From the NCBI GenBank assembly GCA_002633005.1, contig NMRA01000782.1, positions 1 to 43,033 on the forward strand: a stretch of 43,033 bases of DNA. The letters are read 5' to 3'. Shown in pieces: positions 25,150 to 35,273 of the stretch. This DNA is from Phoronis australis (lineage: Eukaryota > Phoronida > Phoronidae). Position numbers and translations under genes: made by a program. Every line of letters begins with the position of its first letter. Positions within the stretch are counted from its first letter, which is position 1. The notes under the pieces were generated by a model that saw only the letters and a list, made by a program, of their open reading frames with translations, made no database searches and was not told where the DNA came from.

Positions 25150-26260
25150 CCTACTTTTTACGAATAATGTGAAAATGCTTGTCGGAATTTTCCCAGTGCA
25201 AGAAAACACGATAGTGAAATGTTTGCTTTTTGAGCAACGACCGCGGCTATTCAAGTTAGTGGAGATTGTCTCCCAATACAAATATCTTGGATTATGTTTT
25301 ACACCAAGATTAGTTTGGTCCAAAGCGACTAAAACTCACGTCAAAGTAGTAAAGCTGCTATGTCTATCACTAAAATTAGAAACCGGTGCACGGAATTACC
25401 ATTGAGTTTATCACTTGAACTGTTTGATAAAATTGATGTGCCAACTATGTGCTACGGTGCGGAAATCTGGGTTTTCAAAGAATATGAATGGTTTGAAAAT
25501 GTATCTGTTAAAAGCTGTAAAATTGCTCTTGGAGATGGAAAACGCAGCTGTATTGGGCGAATGTGGAATTTATCCGCTCTTTGCAAAGTATTATGTCACA
25601 TTTGTAAAATATTGGCTAAAGTTGTTGAAAAATGTCATCCGCTATATACACTAGAGCGGCTTATGAAATTTTAGTTGATTTAGATCAGAATTGGAGAAAT
25701 ACTTGGGTATCTTTTGTTAGACAATTGCTATAAAAATACGGTTTTTATGAAATTTGGTTGAATCAAGGTGTCACATGCGAAGGCTCGTTCTTAAGTATCT
25801 TGGCGCAAAGAATTAATGACTGCTATAAGCAAGGTTGACGATAAGAAATTGAGGATATTGTAAAACTTAAATACTACTGTAACTTTAAAACTCGTTACTG
25901 TTTTGAACCATATCTTAAGTTACCGCTACATAATAGTCTTACTCAAGCTTTTACTCATTCACGTTGCTCCAACCATAGACTACAAGTGGAAGTGGGTAGA
26001 CAGGAGAAAGTGGAATATTATAATATATTACTTTTGGTTTGCAGTGATAGTCTGGTAGAGGATGAAAGCACTTCCTGTTGATTTCCAAGGGCTATAAATA
26101 ATTTTGAACTTAGGTCACGTTGTATGAAAGAACTTCAGTGGAGGCACCCAACTCAAGTTAAACGCCTGCTAATTAAATATGTGTATTCTGCCCTTACAAG
26201 TAGAGAACAACTCTTAAATGGGTTGACTGCGTGCGCAAATGTGCCTGCTTAATTTTTGTT
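25150..26260 (+). pseudogene. Non-LTR retrotransposon (LINE), C-terminal fragment
   Basis: Several frames in series encode the end of a LINE reverse transcriptase and its C-terminus: a thumb-like segment, LVEIVSQYKYLGLCFTPRLV, at about 25250-25315; the helical LSLELFDKIDVPTMCYGAEI at about 25395-25460; and, after frameshifts, remnants of the Cys/His knuckle region (CxxC..D..VEDE) at about 26030-26090. The palm with its catalytic Asp pair is missing. The copy is 5'-truncated, as LINE insertions usually are, and its 3' end lies just before exon 5 of the host gene. Confidence 0.75.
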
Positions 26261-26366
26261 TATTTTACATTGGGCCAGAGGCTTTTAATACAAATGAACG
26301 TATGACGCAGTTACAAGAATGAAATTTATGTACTTTATGTAATGCGCAATGTTTATGACACGCTAG

Positions 26367-26702
26367 GAAACTGCTGTCCTGCAAAGAGACATTCTGACGA
26401 AGGAAGAATGCAGACTGTGGAAAGGACGATAGTAGAGCAGCAAAATGCAGAGAACTCTCCTCTTCGAAATTCTATTATTAATCTGTCGCATGGACATAGC
26501 CGCGTTATTATTGTTCAACTTGCGTGCATCGAAATAACCTTTGAATGCACGAGTTTGGAAGATGTCAAAGAACTTAAAAGGCAACTTCTGAGTGGTAGTT
26601 TAGATGGACAACTTAAAAGAGCTTTCATGACCGAAGAAGTAATGAAGTTGTCCGAGGGTGTCGATTTCGATATCAGCATCGAAGTTGTTGATAATCTTAC
26701 AA
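26367..26702 (+). CDS. Exon 5 of gene model: TRADD-N-like domain
   Basis: The donor is excellent (ACAA|GTAAGT). The acceptor is less sure: GACACGCTAG before 26367 and AATGCAG before 26451 both give phase 1. After a polar lead, residues HSRVIIVQLACIEITFECTS (about 26500-26556), LEDVKELKRQLLSGSLDGQL and KRAFMTEEVMKLS lead to DFDISIEVVDN. The pattern of beta strand, SLE..xxLK helix, SGxLxxxLK, TEExx and a final hydrophobic strand is that of invertebrate TRADD-N-type domains, a small alpha/beta fold found in death-signalling adaptors and in bacterial conflict proteins. Family assignment is from pattern memory and could be wrong; that it is a real exon is well supported. A LINE remnant lies immediately upstream. 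Confidence 0.6.
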
Positions 26703-26935
26703 GTAAGTACAATGACTTCATGGTCCTTGTGTAGACGGCAAACATGTGATGCAAATAGCTGGTTAATTCAAATATTTTGATAACCATTACGGGGCTTCAT
26801 TTCCAACAGTTTTAGAGATTGTACACGCTCTCAAACTCATATTTTTATAATTGGCTGCCATGTACTCATAAAACGAAATTGTCTCTAACGTAGCTCTAGG
26901 ATAAAATTCTCTACATACTAACTAACCATAACTTA

Positions 26936-27265
26936 ACTGATAATGAGATTAGCCTACTTTCTAAGCGACTTAACTTTTGTCCTACCAAAACCTGAATTAC
27001 TCATTGTTATTTCTACTTTTGCGAGACGTCTTAGGTGTGCAGAACATTTTGACAGTCCCACCAAAGATGAAAATGAGAAATCCACCTTAGAAATTACCCC
27101 TTTCACGAAAAAAAGCAATTGGAATCCACCCAAAAGTCAAAACCATGCCCTCTTACGTTACACAGAACAAATTACTAATGATGTCATGAATTACAAAAAG
27201 CATAACTACAAAAATATAATATTACTAAATTCGAAAATGATGCCCTCACAATTCTCGTTAAAAAC
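26936..27265 (+). pseudogene. Penelope-like element, N-terminal part of RT ORF
   Basis: Starts with TDNEISLLSKRLNF, shifts frame, then continues with ARRLRCAEHF, KKSNWNPPKSQNHAL and a lysine/asparagine-rich helix. This is the region before the reverse transcriptase fingers in Penelope-like (Neptune-type) elements. The frame is cut at 27265 by the LTR retrotransposon and resumes beyond it at 30274. Frameshifts make it non-functional. Confidence 0.75.
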
Positions 27266-27524
27266 TAGATAAACATTCGTCATTTCTTGTCAACCTTTAT
27301 TGAAAGAATGATGGAGACCTAGAAGTACAAGTAAAGAGAATGCTTACTGTATAGCTCAAGGGTAATGACAATGTACTATAAACGGGATATAAAGTGAATA
27401 CACATGGAAAAGGTGATAATCCCTACCTCTATGTAATATCAACGTGTAGTCACTAAGACAATGGTGGGAAGCTAGCTACAGAGACACCTAGTGGTTATAG
27501 TATGAACTATTATATAATTCTCTA
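27266..27524 (-). repeat. 3' LTR of the gypsy element
   Basis: 259 bases; in this orientation it is the 3' LTR. It carries, on the minus strand, a TATA-like TATACAG and a polyadenylation signal, AATAAA, in the same places as the 5' LTR. Confidence 0.93.
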
Positions 27525-27533
27525 CCTCCCCCT
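27525..27533 (-). promoter_or_regulatory. Polypurine tract
   Basis: Minus strand AGGGGGAGG directly abuts the 3' LTR, where plus-strand DNA synthesis of an LTR retrotransposon is primed. Confidence 0.85.
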
Positions 27534-27569
27534 AAGTTATGGAGGGACGCAATAACTAAGAGTAATGTA

Positions 27570-29571
27570 TTATGAAGTAACAAAATCGACCAGCCAGGCC
27601 GGTTTGCGACGTTCCCGAGTAGACCGTCGAGGGGCCGGGGGTTCTGCAGTAGGGCAGGGCTCGGAAGAGCTCAGGATAGGCGGAGGATCTGTAGTGGTCA
27701 CGTTAGGTTCTGGGTCGTGTGAATGATCGTCCGGAAGCTGTGCGTCGACGCTCCCGCGCGACAGTGAGTTATCAGGTGTGAGGGGTGGACCAGCGTTGCG
27801 AGTGACCAGCATGTCAGGGAGTGCAGGCCTGGCTTGGACGAGTGGCCGGGCAGGAATGTACTTCCGCAGAAACCGTCTGTTGCGGAGAGTGACACGTCCA
27901 GAGCCATGAACTCGCACGACGTATTGGTCGAACTGTCTCACCTCTATCACTAGGCCCGTCTTGTCCCAGTGGAGTGGCTCCGGTCCGGTTTGATTTTGGA
28001 TGCGGACGAAATCACCGACAATGAGGGGACGAAGACGTTTGGTGTGCTCAGAGAGCTTCTCCGAGACCTTCATATGTCGGTGGCGCAAAGCGGCCTCGCA
28101 CAGATCCAGGGTGTCAGTCCAGGTGTCGTGGTGCTTGTAGCGACCGGGCAATATCGGAATAAAATCTTTTATAGGACGACCGAAGACACATAGAGCTGGT
28201 GACAATTTCGTGTCTTTATCTGGGGTGTTACGGTACTGTAACATCGCCCGCTGAAAGGCATCCGTGTCGAGTTCGCCGTTTGGTCCAGTGTTGTCCGTAA
28301 TGAGTCGCTTGATTGTTTTCACGCCAATCTCGGCTCGACAGTTGCTGTGGGGGAAAGCGACGGAGGAAACACGATGGTGGACACCCCAGGACGAGAGTAG
28401 GTTCGTGGTAGCAGAGGACGTGAACTCTGGGCCGCCATCACTGGATAACTCGTCGGGTATGCCGAAAGTGACGAAACAACGGCGTAAACTGTCCACGAGA
28501 CCTTTGGACCCCGAGTGAGCGCGCTCAACAATAGGCCAGTTTGAGTAACGATCGACGATAACGAGGTAATGGACACCTTTATATGTGAAGAAGTCAGCAC
28601 ATACACACTGAAACGGGTAGACGGGTAAAGTGGGTGGTGTGGGAGGGGCATGTGGCTGGGATGGTGACATGCGATTGCAATGGTGACAACCCCGACGTCT
28701 CTCAGCAATGTCGTTAGTTATCCCTGGCCAGAAGACGGAAGCGTCAGCCCGAGCAGTCATAGAGGATATACCTTGGTGGGCAGAGTGGAGCGAATCCATG
28801 ATAGATGGCCGTAAGGCAGGAGGAATGATGACGCGATCTTTATAGGTGATGACGCCATCTATGGTGGACAGGTAGTCGCGAAACTGGTGGTAAGGCCGTA
28901 ACGCCTCGGGTAAGGCTTCTCGTTGGTCGGGCATGCCAGATTCGATGATGCCTAAGAGGGTATGTAGGTCCTCGTCACTGCTGGTAGCCTCACGGACACG
29001 GTCCCATGTTACACATTTAAGGGAGGTAAGGGCGCAAGTAGCTGTAATGTGGACACCGCGGTCAATATCAGTATCGATGGAAGCGACGTCGTCAGGGAGG
29101 GGAAGCTGCCCCGTTCTGCCGGTGGGGTGTCTGGAGAGACAATCTGCCGCCTTGTGACGCACGCCGGGGACGTGAACTATGGTGAAGCGGTATCGTAAGG
29201 TCTTCTCTTTGAGGTTGCGTAGGCGGGTGTTTGGGATATCCTCTAAAGCTCTGTCGGATAAGACTTTGACAAGTGGTTTGTGGTCGACGGCGACCGTTAG
29301 GTCGGTGCATCCCAACACAAAGAATCGAGCCTTGTCCAAGGAGTCAGCAACAGCCAGGGCCTCGCCTTCGATTGGGGCATATCGGGTTTCGGCAGAATGG
29401 GTGAACCTGCTGCCGACGAGTGTCACCTTCCAACCGGATGGACAACAGAATGGCCTCGTCTTGGAGCAATGGCAGTGTTTCTGCAGTAACCAGAAGCCGA
29501 TTCCTGTCTTGGACCAATCGGTTGCCAGGCAAGTTGGTTTAGTCTTGTCAAAGATGCGCACACCTTCCTCG
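27570..29571 (-). CDS. Gypsy pol, RNase H and integrase (5' end in gap)
   Basis: An intact open frame of more than 660 codons emerges from the gap. RNase H comes first: [12 protein letters not shown] with the first Asp, then EGEALAV and DHKPLV. Integrase follows with an HHCC zinc site (HSAHQGI..CHHCN), the core Asp in CADFF, the second in SSDGGPEF and the Glu in [13 protein letters not shown] count 35 residues between the last two, DD35E. A C-terminal GPY/F-like module ([16 protein letters not shown]) and a proline-rich basic tail end the protein; no chromodomain is visible. All catalytic residues seen are intact, matching a young element. Protease and reverse transcriptase lie in or beyond the gap. 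Confidence 0.93.
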
Positions 29572-29720
29572 NNNNNNNNNNNNNNNNNNNNNNNNNNNNN
29601 NNNNNNNNNNNNNNNNNNNNNNNNNNNNNNNNNNNNNNNNNNNNNNNNNNNNNNNNNNNNNNNNNNNNNNNNNNNNNNNNNNNNNNNNNNNNNNNNNNNN
29701 NNNNNNNNNNNNNNNNNNNN
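29572..29720. other. Assembly gap of 149 N
   Basis: The gap falls between the gag N-terminus and RNase H. A normal element would carry the rest of gag, protease and reverse transcriptase here, well over 2 kb, so the N count is probably a nominal or wrong gap size. Confidence 0.8.
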
Positions 29721-29962
29721 TTGGTCGCCGTGACGTAATCGGACCAGCGGGAAAGGAAATATTGCCAGTTCTCACTCGTCCCAGCCGAGGCGATGTGAGG
29801 CCGTTTGACCTTTTCAGCAGGCACAGCATGAGGGTGGGGGCTACCAGGGACTGGTGACGTGTGACTTGTGGCGTGAGTTGTCAGTAGAGCGGCCACAATA
29901 GCGGGGTCGACGTCAGGCGTCATGTAGGGGCATCCCTCAATAGGGCACTGAATGATCGGCAT
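29721..29962 (-). CDS. Gypsy gag N-terminus (3' part in gap)
   Basis: ATG at 29962 on the minus strand begins MPIIQCPIEGCPYMTPDVDP. The segment CPIEGC with THATSH fourteen or more residues later forms a C2H2-type zinc site. It is followed by a proline linker and WQYFLSRWSDYV, the conserved gag start of a gypsy group common in marine invertebrates. The rest is lost in the gap. Confidence 0.85.
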
Positions 29963-30002
29963 TGCGACGCTTGAGAAGTCGGTAGAAGTAGGTCACTGAA
30001 TT

Positions 30003-30014
30003 AGGTCTCCATCA
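30003..30014 (-). promoter_or_regulatory. Primer-binding site complementary to own LTR (self-priming)
   Basis: Immediately after the 5' LTR the minus strand reads TGATGGAGACCT. This is the exact reverse complement of AGGTCTCCATCA inside the LTR (30058-30069 on the plus axis). A TATA-like TATACAG begins 33 bases upstream of that A, and AATAAA lies downstream at 30045-30050, so AGGTCTCCATCA is a good candidate for the 5' end of the RNA. A transcript whose first 12 bases pair with the primer-binding site is how Tf1/sushi elements prime themselves without a tRNA. A conventional tRNA-matching PBS beginning with TGG directly at the LTR edge is absent. Confidence 0.75.
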
Positions 30015-30273
30015 TAGATAAACATTCGTCATTTCTTGTCAACCTTTATTGAAAGAATGATGGAGACCTAGAAGTACAAGTAAAGAGAATGCTTACTGTA
30101 TAGCTCAAGGGTAATGACAATGTACTATAAACGGGATATAAAGTGAATACACATGGAAAAGGTGATAATCCCTACCTCTATGTAATATCAACGTGTAGTC
30201 ACTAAGACAATGGTGGGAAGCTAGCTACAGAGACACCTAGTGGTTATAGTATGAACTATTATATAATTCTCTA
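30015..30273 (-). repeat. 5' LTR of the gypsy element
   Basis: 259 bases, read as identical to 27266-27524. Minus-strand order: TATA-like box (30096-30102), presumed RNA start (30069), AATAAA (30045-30050), end TCTA at 30015 facing the primer-binding site. Confidence 0.93.
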
Positions 30274-31560
30274 AAAACAAAGAAATCGTAATCAAACCAG
30301 CTGATACAGGATCAGCTGTTGTTAGAATGGACAAGCACTGACGAGGCTCTCCGGTAATTAAGGACACTACATACTACAAACTTTTAGATAATAACCCCAA
30401 CACAAAGCATATCAATATTATAACTAAAACTATTTTGAATGCTTTCCACTGTGGTCATATTGACAAAGACACCAAAAACTATGACCTCATTCCTAATAAT
30501 GCTCAACCTAGTCGGTTTTATCGCCTTCCTAAAATCCACAGAGAAGGTAATCCTTGACGCCCGATTATAGGCAGCACATGCTCGTGTTTTCTTTGCTTGT
30601 GATGTATGCAGGGAGCAGAGGGTACAGCTTCTCCAGACATTCGAAAAATACCCCGATATTTACAAAAAAAATATTCTGAAATTCCGCAATTGTACAACAA
30701 TTTTTTTTTTCTATATGAATGTCAAGAACTCAACCCAAATGAAAATAAGTACATATTCAAAATAGTTCAAAAATTTCTTTATAATATTAAATCTCTTTGT
30801 GTAAGTAGATATACACAAAACGTACCGAGCGCGGCGTACCTTCGGTCTCAGTCGATACGCGGAATAATGTCTCGTGTGATATTATTTCATGTTCGCCACG
30901 CTCGGTATGTTTTGTGTATGTATACACGTGTATGAAAATGATTTATTTTTACATTCGTAATCATATGTCATTGTAACCTTATCATCAGTTATTTTTAATT
31001 TGTGTGTATGTGTGAAATGATTTAATATAGATTTCTTTGTATATTTTAACCCAGATATAATGCCTCTTGGCGCTTTCTGGGTTATGCATGTTCATTGTAT
31101 TGAAGATTTCGTAATAAACATTAAAAAATAGCCAGCAACAACTGCCCTACTGAAAAATTCACAATTTGACGAGTACCATCTTCAGCAATATGTCTCCACT
31201 CTTCCTTTGTATGTTAAAGATACTAATCGTTTTCTCAATATAATTAAAACCGTCAACGATTTACCTAAAATGTCTTCCTAGTTATTCTTGATGTCAAAAG
31301 CTTATACACTACTATTCCTCAATATAAAGGCATAGAAAACTGGACCAAATTTCTTAGTCAACGTAATAATCCTAATGTACCTACATCTTTTATTCGCTCT
31401 CTTCTTGAACATGTACTTACCATGAATCTTTTCACCTTCAATAATAAACATTATCTCCAAATATTAGACACAGTTACATGTATGGGCACTAGAGTTGCCC
31501 CTAACCTTTTTATTCACCTTTGTATTTACCTCCCGCACTACTTCAAGAGTGACCTCTGAC
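30274..31560 (+). pseudogene. Penelope-like element, RT part (interrupted)
   Basis: Continues the frame cut at 27265: KEIVIKPADTGSAVV, a stop, then KNYDLIP and PSRFYRLPKIHREGNP with RPIIGS to about 30560. Sequence foreign to the element fills about 30570-31130. The RT resumes with LPLYVKDTNRFLN, LVILDVKSLYTTIP (the first catalytic Asp block) and LLEHVLTMNLFTFNNKHY, then a decayed GTxMGTR..AP box at about 31480-31500. The YADD-type box and the GIY-YIG endonuclease are missing. Several stops and frameshifts; a dead copy truncated at the 3' end. Confidence 0.78.
30561..31130. repeat. Insertion within the Penelope RT, with a foldback element
   Basis: About 570 bases of AT-rich sequence split the Penelope frame. 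Inside, 30811-30919 is a palindromic unit with ends ATACACAAAACGTACCGAGC and the inverted match CTCGGTATGTTTTGTGTAT. It is related to 32067-32203. The rest of the insertion is not recognised. Confidence 0.6.
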
Positions 31561-31835
31561 ATGGAAAGTTTAAAAGGTAGGTCATTGGCGACTCGACGTC
31601 GTTAGCCGGCTCGATCACCAAACTGTCGGAAAATAGTTTAAGGTAATACAGTTATATCAGTGTAAATAACGCTCAACATACAATCAGGTCTCAATCGTAA
31701 CATCTGCAACAGGACTGTTAATTATATGACAGTCCTGTCTCAGTTTTCACTTGCTAAATATTTTATCGTCTGCAACTCAAGCGCCGATTCCTCGGTAACT
31801 ACAATATCAAATTGTTGTTATTTTTCTCTTTTCAG

Positions 31836-31895
31836 GAGATATTACAACTTCAATGAAAAGTTACCCTTGTTTTCATCTTTGTCATCTCTTTTCAA
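31836..31895 (+). CDS. Possible small exon of gene model
   Basis: A textbook acceptor (TTATTTTTCTCTTTTCAG) and a donor, TCAA|GTAATA, enclose 60 bases, again phase 1-1, and would insert about 20 residues (DITTSMKSYPCFHLCHLFS) between exons 5 and 6. The peptide resembles nothing and the donor is ordinary, so it may be an alternative or false exon. Confidence 0.28.
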
Positions 31896-32066
31896 GTAAT
31901 AAATCGTCATATTTAAAACTGTTTCTTTTACTAGAGAAAACGTGCAGCCTAACGCGCAAGTACATACTTATAGGATGTGGTGCGCCACGTGAACAGTCTG
32001 AGTGAAGTATTATAAAAATCTGCTGAAAAAATGAAAGAAACTTAGGAATTCGAAGCGTATGGGATA

Positions 32067-32203
32067 AATACAAAACGTACCTCGATTGGCGTACGTGAAG
32101 TAATATCCCACTAGACATTATTCCGTGTTTCGGTCGATACGCGTCATAATGTCTCGTAGGATATCACTTCATGTTCGCCACTCTCGGTACGTTTTGTGTA
32201 AAT
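32067..32203. repeat. Foldback element, about 50-base arms
   Basis: The left arm, starting ACAAAACGTACC, and the right arm, ending GGTACGTTTTGT, are inverted and match for about 50 bases, including GAAGTAATATCC against GGATATCACTTC. It is a sibling of the palindrome at 30811-30919. Confidence 0.75.
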
Positions 32204-32245
32204 ATCCGAAAAATTCCGTTGATCCATTATTGTTGTTTTATTTAC

Positions 32246-32327
32246 CTATATATATATATATATACATATACATATACACATATATATGTATACATATACA
32301 TATACACACACATATATATATATATAT

Positions 32328-32415
<88 letters not shown>
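32246..32415. repeat. Compound microsatellite (TA/TACA/CA)
   Basis: Runs of TA, TACATA and about 31 CA units (about 32332-32394) followed by TA again. Reading frames across it are artefacts of the repeat. Confidence 0.97.
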
Positions 32416-32830
32416 CACATTTCGTCAAACTATAGTATCCTTAACAGGATCTGGATTGCCCCTTTTAATTTCAGATTTATTTTCTACGTTATTCTACAAA
32501 TGATGTATGCTTATTGCATTTTGCTTTGTATATTTGCTCAAAATAAGTCCGTCTCGGGAAGAATAAACCGTGACCTTTTTGTCTAACGGTGTAGTGAAGT
32601 AAACTTTCACTTGTTGTGTCTCTCTTATCTGGGAAGCATAAATTCTTACAGCATGTGGGCGAGACGAGCTAAGTGCTTAGCCGATTGCTTTCGGTAATCA
32701 CTAATTGCATTAACTGTCAACAGCAAATTTTTTTTCTCCCTGACACAATCTAACCATGTGTATTACATTTACTCTATTCACTACGAACGTAAGTTACAGG
32801 TCAGCCAGTATTTCGCTCGCTGTGTTTTAG

Positions 32831-32953
32831 TTAACCTTGACGAAATTGTGACCAAAGCAAAAGAAATACAACAAGGAATTGCGAAGTTGCATGAGAATCG
32901 AGGGAAGTTGAAGGACCTATTGCCTAAACAAGGGAAAATTGACTCATACACGG
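32831..32953 (+). CDS. Exon 6 of gene model: coiled coil
   Basis: Acceptor CGCTGTGTTTTAG and donor ACGG|GTAAGT enclose 41 codons in phase 1-1. The peptide, NLDEIVTKAKEIQQGIAKLH followed by ENRGKLKDLLPKQGKIDSYT, has heptad-spaced I/L residues and is rich in K and E, as a coiled coil. It joins exon 5 through an intact Ile codon and exon 7 through Ala. It probably forms an oligomerising stalk between the N-terminal signalling domains and the C-terminal part. Confidence 0.65.
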
Positions 32954-33710
32954 GTAAGTTCAACTTTCAACCTCGCCATCGCCCCCACTCCAAAATGCAA
33001 TTTGGCGGTATCTCAATATTTGCCAATGGTTTTACATATTCTCACAATTGCAATTTACCTAGGTTTCTCGGAAGAAATCTCACAAGGCTATTTTGAAAAC
33101 TAAACTGCACTCCTTCTCGGAGTAATTTTGTGCCCATCCACGTATATCCTCTCAAGATAATTTGTGAGTACAATGTAAACATTTTTTTAAAATTGATATA
33201 CGATGTCGTTTACTCGTCTCACTGGTTCACGAAGGTTGCTGGTGATAGAGAATTCATTGCTTGCAGGACATTATATAAACAGCAACGCTAGGTATGCTGC
33301 CTTCAAACCTTTGTTTGCTATTTTGTATCAAGACTACACTGAAGATCCATCGCGGACCTCTCTTGCATTCTCCTTATTAGGGTTTATTTTTTATGAACAC
33401 AAGTCTTTTTTCGCACGCTGTAATTCTTTTCTCGTGTACCACCATTCTGTTCTTTCTGTACCATTTGATGTTGTAATGCTGAAAACCAGGGCAAACATCC
33501 CTGGATTTGCACTAATTAAAGCATTCGTGTTGTCCCATATTCCACACATACATGTATGCTGTTATTTGTCTCGTTGAGGTCCTCTTTGTTATTTGCGTTG
33601 TTACTGCTTGTAACATGTTTGCGTACGTAGTTGCAGCCATAGCCGTAGTCGTGGTGGTGGTGGTGGTAGTGTCACTGTCTGTGCTCATACTTGTACTGTT
33701 GTTTTTTTAG

Positions 33711-33815
33711 CTGATCAACTTAAGCAAGTTTCGGAGACAACGGAGAAATTGGAGAGTGATTACAAGAAACTTACAGAAATTATACAAAAGGAAGAAATAA
33801 AACAGAGACCCGGAA
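33711..33815 (+). CDS. Exon 7 of gene model: coiled coil continued
   Basis: A strong acceptor (TTGTTTTTTTAG) and donor GGAA|GTATGT enclose 105 bases, phase 1-1. The peptide begins DQLKQVSETTEKLESDYKKL and goes on with TEIIQKEEIKQRPG, a second coiled-coil segment. It is the same length as exon 8. A GTGGTGGTGGTGG run lies just upstream in the intron. Confidence 0.65.
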
Positions 33816-34527
33816 GTATGTAGATGCTATATTTGCTCCATCTATTTGTCTCAATTACTGCCATCAGTTATCAACCTTTGGGAATGGGCATTATATAACT
33901 CCCACTGCAGCACCTACAATTCAACATTTTCAAAATCTTTTAAAATCCTTCATAAAAAGCATACACCACCGAAACTTGAAAAACAAGCATACAGGTAAAT
34001 GTAGTTTGAATCATGTTTTTGTAGATGCATTTATCTCTCTTGTTTTCAAAGTTTAAGACTGTTTTTTCAATCAGTGAAGCGTGAACAATTTTTGCCTACT
34101 CTTTGAACTAGGAAATCCTGTCACGAATGGTTGGTTTAAGATTAGGCTGCATTCCAAATCGACCGACAATTGTCCGTATTTTCAACAGAAAAAAATATAA
34201 GATCGTACTCAAAAGGCCTGACCAACACTATAGGTCCTTTTTACCAGCTGCGCTACGTGTTAGCTAAAGCTTTACTTCCGACAAATACATGTAAGTCGTG
34301 TGCCAACGAACCAGATGGTGGCGCCTCTTCTTGAAAGTCCATGTGCAAATATCGGAATTGCGAGTCTGATGTCTATGGTCTGTGGCTTAATATAAATCGT
34401 GGGTTTAGTTTTACTAAATTTCTTGATATGTGTTTAGAGTAATTGCAAATGAGACCCTTGTGGAGAGACCGTGTTTTGTTTCCACTATGTCGACGATTTT
34501 TTGGATTAATAGTTTTTATGTTTGCAG

Positions 34528-34632
34528 GAAAATCTTCAGTTGATTACAGTGCCGAGAGTAACTCTAGGAAAGAAAATATTCAGTTAATAGCACGAGTGAA
34601 TCTTATTGTAAAGAACGACTTTGTGGAAGCAG
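34528..34632 (+). CDS. Exon 8 of gene model
   Basis: Acceptor ATGTTTGCAG and donor GCAG|GTTAGT enclose 105 bases, phase 1-1. It encodes KSSVDYSAESNSRKENIQLI then ARVNLIVKNDFVEA. The first half is polar; the second is amphipathic and runs into exon 9. No domain name is offered. Confidence 0.6.
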
Positions 34633-35273
34633 GTTAGTATACAATTCTTTTAGAAATAGAAATTTTTCCTTTTCAGACTGAAAAGGTACTTGCTGTGTGA
34701 CCCGTTTTGACAGCCACACACGCCTTCTCAGCACATCTTTTTTGACATATCTTTTTATCCAAAACAGTTAACTTTGTAGATGGTGCTTTCAGTCACCACT
34801 TCATTACCTGTATTTATGACGATCGGTAGCCCAGTGATACTATAATAATGAAGTACAGTGGTTGCTTCTGTCTATCGTAATAAAAGTTCACACCGTGAAA
34901 TTCAAAATATCGCGTAAGAAGTGAAAAACATCCTTTGAGGGGTCACTTTTACAAGGATTATGAGAATATCAGACAAATGTGACTCAAGTCCTTATTTTTT
35001 CATATCATTGGATAATCGTAAATTGCTCTTTCGGGAATCCTTCATGGCTGATATTAAGGATATCTAGCTGTTTTCTTGATTTGATACTAAACCATGTTTT
35101 GTTAATTTCACTCAAAACTGTTTTTGTCTCTTACATCCCTGGAAAGGTGAAAGCATTGTTCAGGTTAAAATTGTACTCAGTGTATAACTGTTACATGTGT
35201 ATGGATTCATTGATTTGAGATTCACGGCTTTCCCCCTCAGTCGTCTATTAATTTGTCTTGTCTAAACCTTCAG

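Larger units (their letters stand above)
27261..30278 (-). mobile_element. Young Ty3/gypsy LTR retrotransposon inside a Penelope-like element
   Basis: Two 259-base LTRs that I read as identical frame gag and pol sequence on the minus strand. A 5-base target duplication, AAAAC (27261-27265 and 30274-30278), brackets the element. LTR ends are TAGA and TCTA rather than the usual TG and CA. Removing the element and one AAAAC rejoins the Penelope frame, directly giving the conserved KEIVIKPAD motif. Identical LTRs mean insertion was recent. The internal region is interrupted by an assembly gap at 29572-29720. Confidence 0.93.

Noticed and set aside
28319-28708. Frames antisense or shifted to the gypsy pol
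   Set aside because: Shadows of the real integrase frame on the minus strand.
32171-32586. Frames rich in YIYIYI and HTHTHT
   Set aside because: Translation of a TA/CA microsatellite.
33203-33577. 124-codon plus-strand frame beginning with ATG
   Set aside because: Lies in the intron between exons 6 and 7, resembles no family, and has no supporting splice sites; chance in AT-rich DNA is sufficient.
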